Below are positions 61,568 through 64,000 of a stretch of DNA of 64,000 nucleotides, piece by piece. Made by a program: the position numbers and the translations under genes. The notes beneath the pieces were generated by a model, which was given only the letters and a program-made list of their open reading frames with translations, searched no databases and had not been told where the DNA came from. The first letter of the stretch is position 1, and each line of letters opens with the position of its first letter. Origin of the DNA: Quercus robur (lineage: Eukaryota; Streptophyta; Magnoliopsida; Fagales; Fagaceae); NCBI RefSeq assembly GCF_932294415.1, contig NC_065542.1, positions 56,532,406 through 56,596,405 of the forward strand, in the 5' to 3' direction.

Positions 61568-61570
61568 TTA

Positions 61571-63340
61571 AGTTGTTTTTTAATTAGTTGTTTGGAAAGG
61601 GGAATATATCTATCCCAAAATATATTACCTACTGAAAATCCTCCACTCTATTATAAAGAATTTTAGTTGTCTGAAGTGGTGTTCTTCTGAAACCAAGTTA
61701 TTCAGTTTGGCAGGAACTATATGAATCTTTAATACAAGAAGCATTCTGTTGAGGGCTTTTGAGTATGTCAAAGAAGATTGAATGAATGAATTTGCATCTG
61801 TGTGCTTGTGTCTGTCGTCCTCTTTCAAATGAGGTTTCATAACAACAATGTCCTACTTTTGGAAGTCTCCCCCAGTTTTTTTATTATTTATTTTTTGCTG
61901 TCTCAAAATCAGTATCTATTAATGGACTAGTATTATTTGTACAATTTTTGGTAGAATGGTAGCAGAGAATTGTGTTTGAATTTCTTTTGCTCATGGTATG
62001 CGGTTAGTGAGTATAGCAAGAATTAAATGACAAACAGATAAAGAGATCAGGATTGTAGTGCTTTGCCATGCAATGCAAAAGAAGATGCAGTGGATCAATA
62101 GACATGAAAACAAGAAAATGCAGTAGTCTCGTAATTTTTATATGTGGCAATACTTAGCTTGATTAGGTCTTTTGATTGAAAAGACTATTATCCGTTATGT
62201 GGTACACTAGTTTCCATGGAAGACTTTTATTCCTTTTACACCGCGTTTGGATCCCTTAAAGGGAAGGGAAGGGTTTGGTTGGGTTGGGTTGAAAAAGACG
62301 TTTCCTCTGCTTGGTTTATGTGAGGGAAAAGAAAAGGATGCCGATCTAACCCACATTGTGCGCAATATGTCCATTTTGGGCAAGGCAGAAATAGAGAGAG
62401 AATTCATGAAAAAATTTAGGCAATATACATTTGAATTTTCATTAACCAAAAATTTACAATTATGCACATAACTTTTAACCCTTTCAAATTATGGGGGCAT
62501 AAAAAAAAAAAAAAAAAACAAAAATGCATTTTTCTTACTTTTGCAAACCAAACAAGGGAAAGAAGAAATATATTTTTCTCTTTTCTTTTCTTCCTTCCTA
62601 TTTCCAAACATATATATGAAAAGTTTTTTTTTTTTTTTTCCTTATTCATTTCTTTTCATTTTCCTTATTTCTATTGCAACCAAACTCAGAGTTAGGTGGT
62701 AAATAGCATTCAAGAAGCAACAACATTGTTTGGCAAAATGGAGGGGAAGAGAAAGGTAAGGCAGAGAGAGGAATAAAAGGAAATAGAAGAGAGAGGAAAA
62801 ATTTTATGGTTATAAAGGGAATAGTGGAAGGAAATGAATAATTTATATTGTGAGATTATTTTTAATTAATAAATTAAAAGTAAAAAATTCTTTGCAAACT
62901 GATTATTGCATTTGTTCTAGGCAGATATATTACTGAAAAATGTAATTAGTGCAGTAACTAATCCAGAATTTGAGAAAGAAGAGAGAATAAAAAATTGGTA
63001 TGGTGGGAATCAAGGTGGATTTACCAAAAAAGCATTGTAATCGTGTTGACTAGCACCTTATAATGTCAGTTTTGAAGTGTTTTGGATTCAATGACAAATT
63101 CAAAACTGGATCATGGTAGATAGGAGTGGCTCTTCCATTACCCACTTAATGTATGCTGATGTTGCAAGATAGAGACCAAAGAACAGAAGCATTTGAATAG
63201 TGCTTGATAACCAACCTTCTGTGGCTAGTCTGGCTAGATGGTGAACTGACATAAGTTTGGTTTCTTTGTTTCAAAGTAAGTGCATCATAGTACTATTAGA
63301 CAAATTAAATGGTGAAAATGGCCCACTATCACTACTTAGC
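61571..63340. other. Intergenic with a possible diverged MITE
   Basis: No gene is supported. A segment at about 62238-62690 begins CCGCGTTTGGATCCC and ends near TTGCAACCAAACTC, with A and T runs inside; it may be a decayed inverted-repeat element. GA-rich DNA follows at 62735-62800. Confidence 0.35.
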
Positions 63341-63351
63341 AAAAAAAAAAA

Positions 63352-63580
63352 AAAATTAGCAATTTATCATTGTTTTGAAAATATGTAGGGATCTACCACC
63401 TTTTTGAAACTCGAGTTCTAAAACCTCAACTTCTCTGAAAAAGAAAACTTCAAATTTGCTGGAAAATTTTTTATGATACTCGAGTTTGTGGAACTTGAAT
63501 ACTATGGAAAACTCGATTTTGCCAAACTCAAGTACCCAAAAAGTGATAGATCCTACATATTTTCAAAGCAATGATAGATT
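63352..63580. mobile_element. Foldback element with about 55-bp inverted repeats
   Basis: The left arm (TTATCATTGTTTTGAAAATA, then TGTAGGGATCTACCACC...ACTCGAGTT) is matched inverted by the right arm (AACTCAAGTACC..., then GATCCTACATATTTTCAAAG, CAATGATAGAT). The centre holds further CTCGAGTT/AACTTGAAT motifs. No coding capacity is visible, and the flanking duplication is not clear. Confidence 0.75.
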
Positions 63581-64000
63581 GCAACATAGTTTGCAAAAAT
63601 GTATTATTTGGCTATTTTTGCCCAAATTAAAAGGCAGGCTTTTATATCAGGAAAAAGCCAATGGAGTCCAAGCATATTGGCTCACCTATACCTATTTTTG
63701 TATCTGTTGAAGTCTAAAAAAAAGATCACAGTGCCCAAGCCCAAAAGAAAATAAGCCAAGCCCAAGGAAACAGGTGCAAGGGGACCACGAAAGAGAAGAA
63801 GTGGCAGGCCCAAGAGGCTTGAAGCCTAAAAGAAGTATCAAGAAGGAAGAGAAGCCCACGTCAAGAGATTGAAGAAGAAATAGCCAGGATCCTCAGCGAC
63901 TACCAAGAGGTGCGGATCCTCCTAGGCGCATAAGCAAAGTCAAAGAAAGATTAAGACAGTTCGAAAGAAAAAGACAAAAAAAAAAAAAAAAAAAAGACAG
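63581..64000. other. Window end, unassigned
   Basis: Purine-rich DNA with AAGCCCAAG-type repeats and an A run at the very end. This style resembles retrotransposon internal or LTR DNA, but the window stops before it can be assigned. Confidence 0.3.

Overview
This window is nuclear DNA from a flowering plant, almost certainly a eudicot. It is AT-rich, has intron-containing genes with GT-AG junctions and plant protein families, and is full of plant transposable elements. A woody species, perhaps in the oak/chestnut family, is my guess from the overall repeat style; the sequence does not prove it. I see no rRNA, no functional tRNA, no CRISPR array and no prokaryotic-type operon.

Six protein-coding genes can be supported. 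From left to right they are: ISY1, a spliceosome NineTeen-complex factor (+, 2179-3090); ribosomal protein uL13/RPL13A (-, 6711-8839, three exons, 206 aa); a tail-anchored cytochrome b5 (+, 27124-29499, three exons, 137 aa); a DUF4228/PADRE protein (+, 31230-32045, 271 aa); an NPH3/RPT2-like BTB protein (-, 33726-38972, four exons, 614 aa); and a small BSD-domain protein (+, 54133-59866, four exons, 178 aa). All splice junctions given keep the reading frame. These are unrelated housekeeping or signalling genes, each with its own promoter, and they do not form a functional cluster. A seventh, unidentified pair of exon-like pieces lies at about 4725-5091.

The rest is a layered record of transposition, and many events can be resolved to the base by target-site duplications (TSDs). 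The 8.7-11.9 kb part holds a partial duplicate of the RPL13A promoter and 5' end, a small inverted-repeat element inside the first copy, a Mutator-like element with a 9-bp TSD beside the second copy, and a SINE with an 11-bp TSD. The 13.2-14.9 kb part is a Harbinger-like element split by a 635-bp solo LTR (TSD GCATC). A second SINE copy sits at 19.3 kb (15-bp TSD). The 21.1-25.8 kb part contains two MITE-type elements, the second split by a complete 3.2-kb non-autonomous LTR retrotransposon (681-bp LTRs, TSD ATAAG).

The 44.0-52.3 kb part is a dead 8.3-kb Ty1/copia retrotransposon (TSD ATCAA) that carries an Ac/Ds-type hAT element (8-bp TSD) inside its pol region, followed by a decayed L1-type LINE. 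Further foldback elements lie at 41.5, 55.6, 60.8 and 63.4 kb. I did not find a convincing undescribed biological system. The most interesting items are the orphan duplicated ribosomal-protein promoter, the 81-bp tandem repeat that starts at the LTR seam of the non-autonomous element, and the unidentified exon pair.
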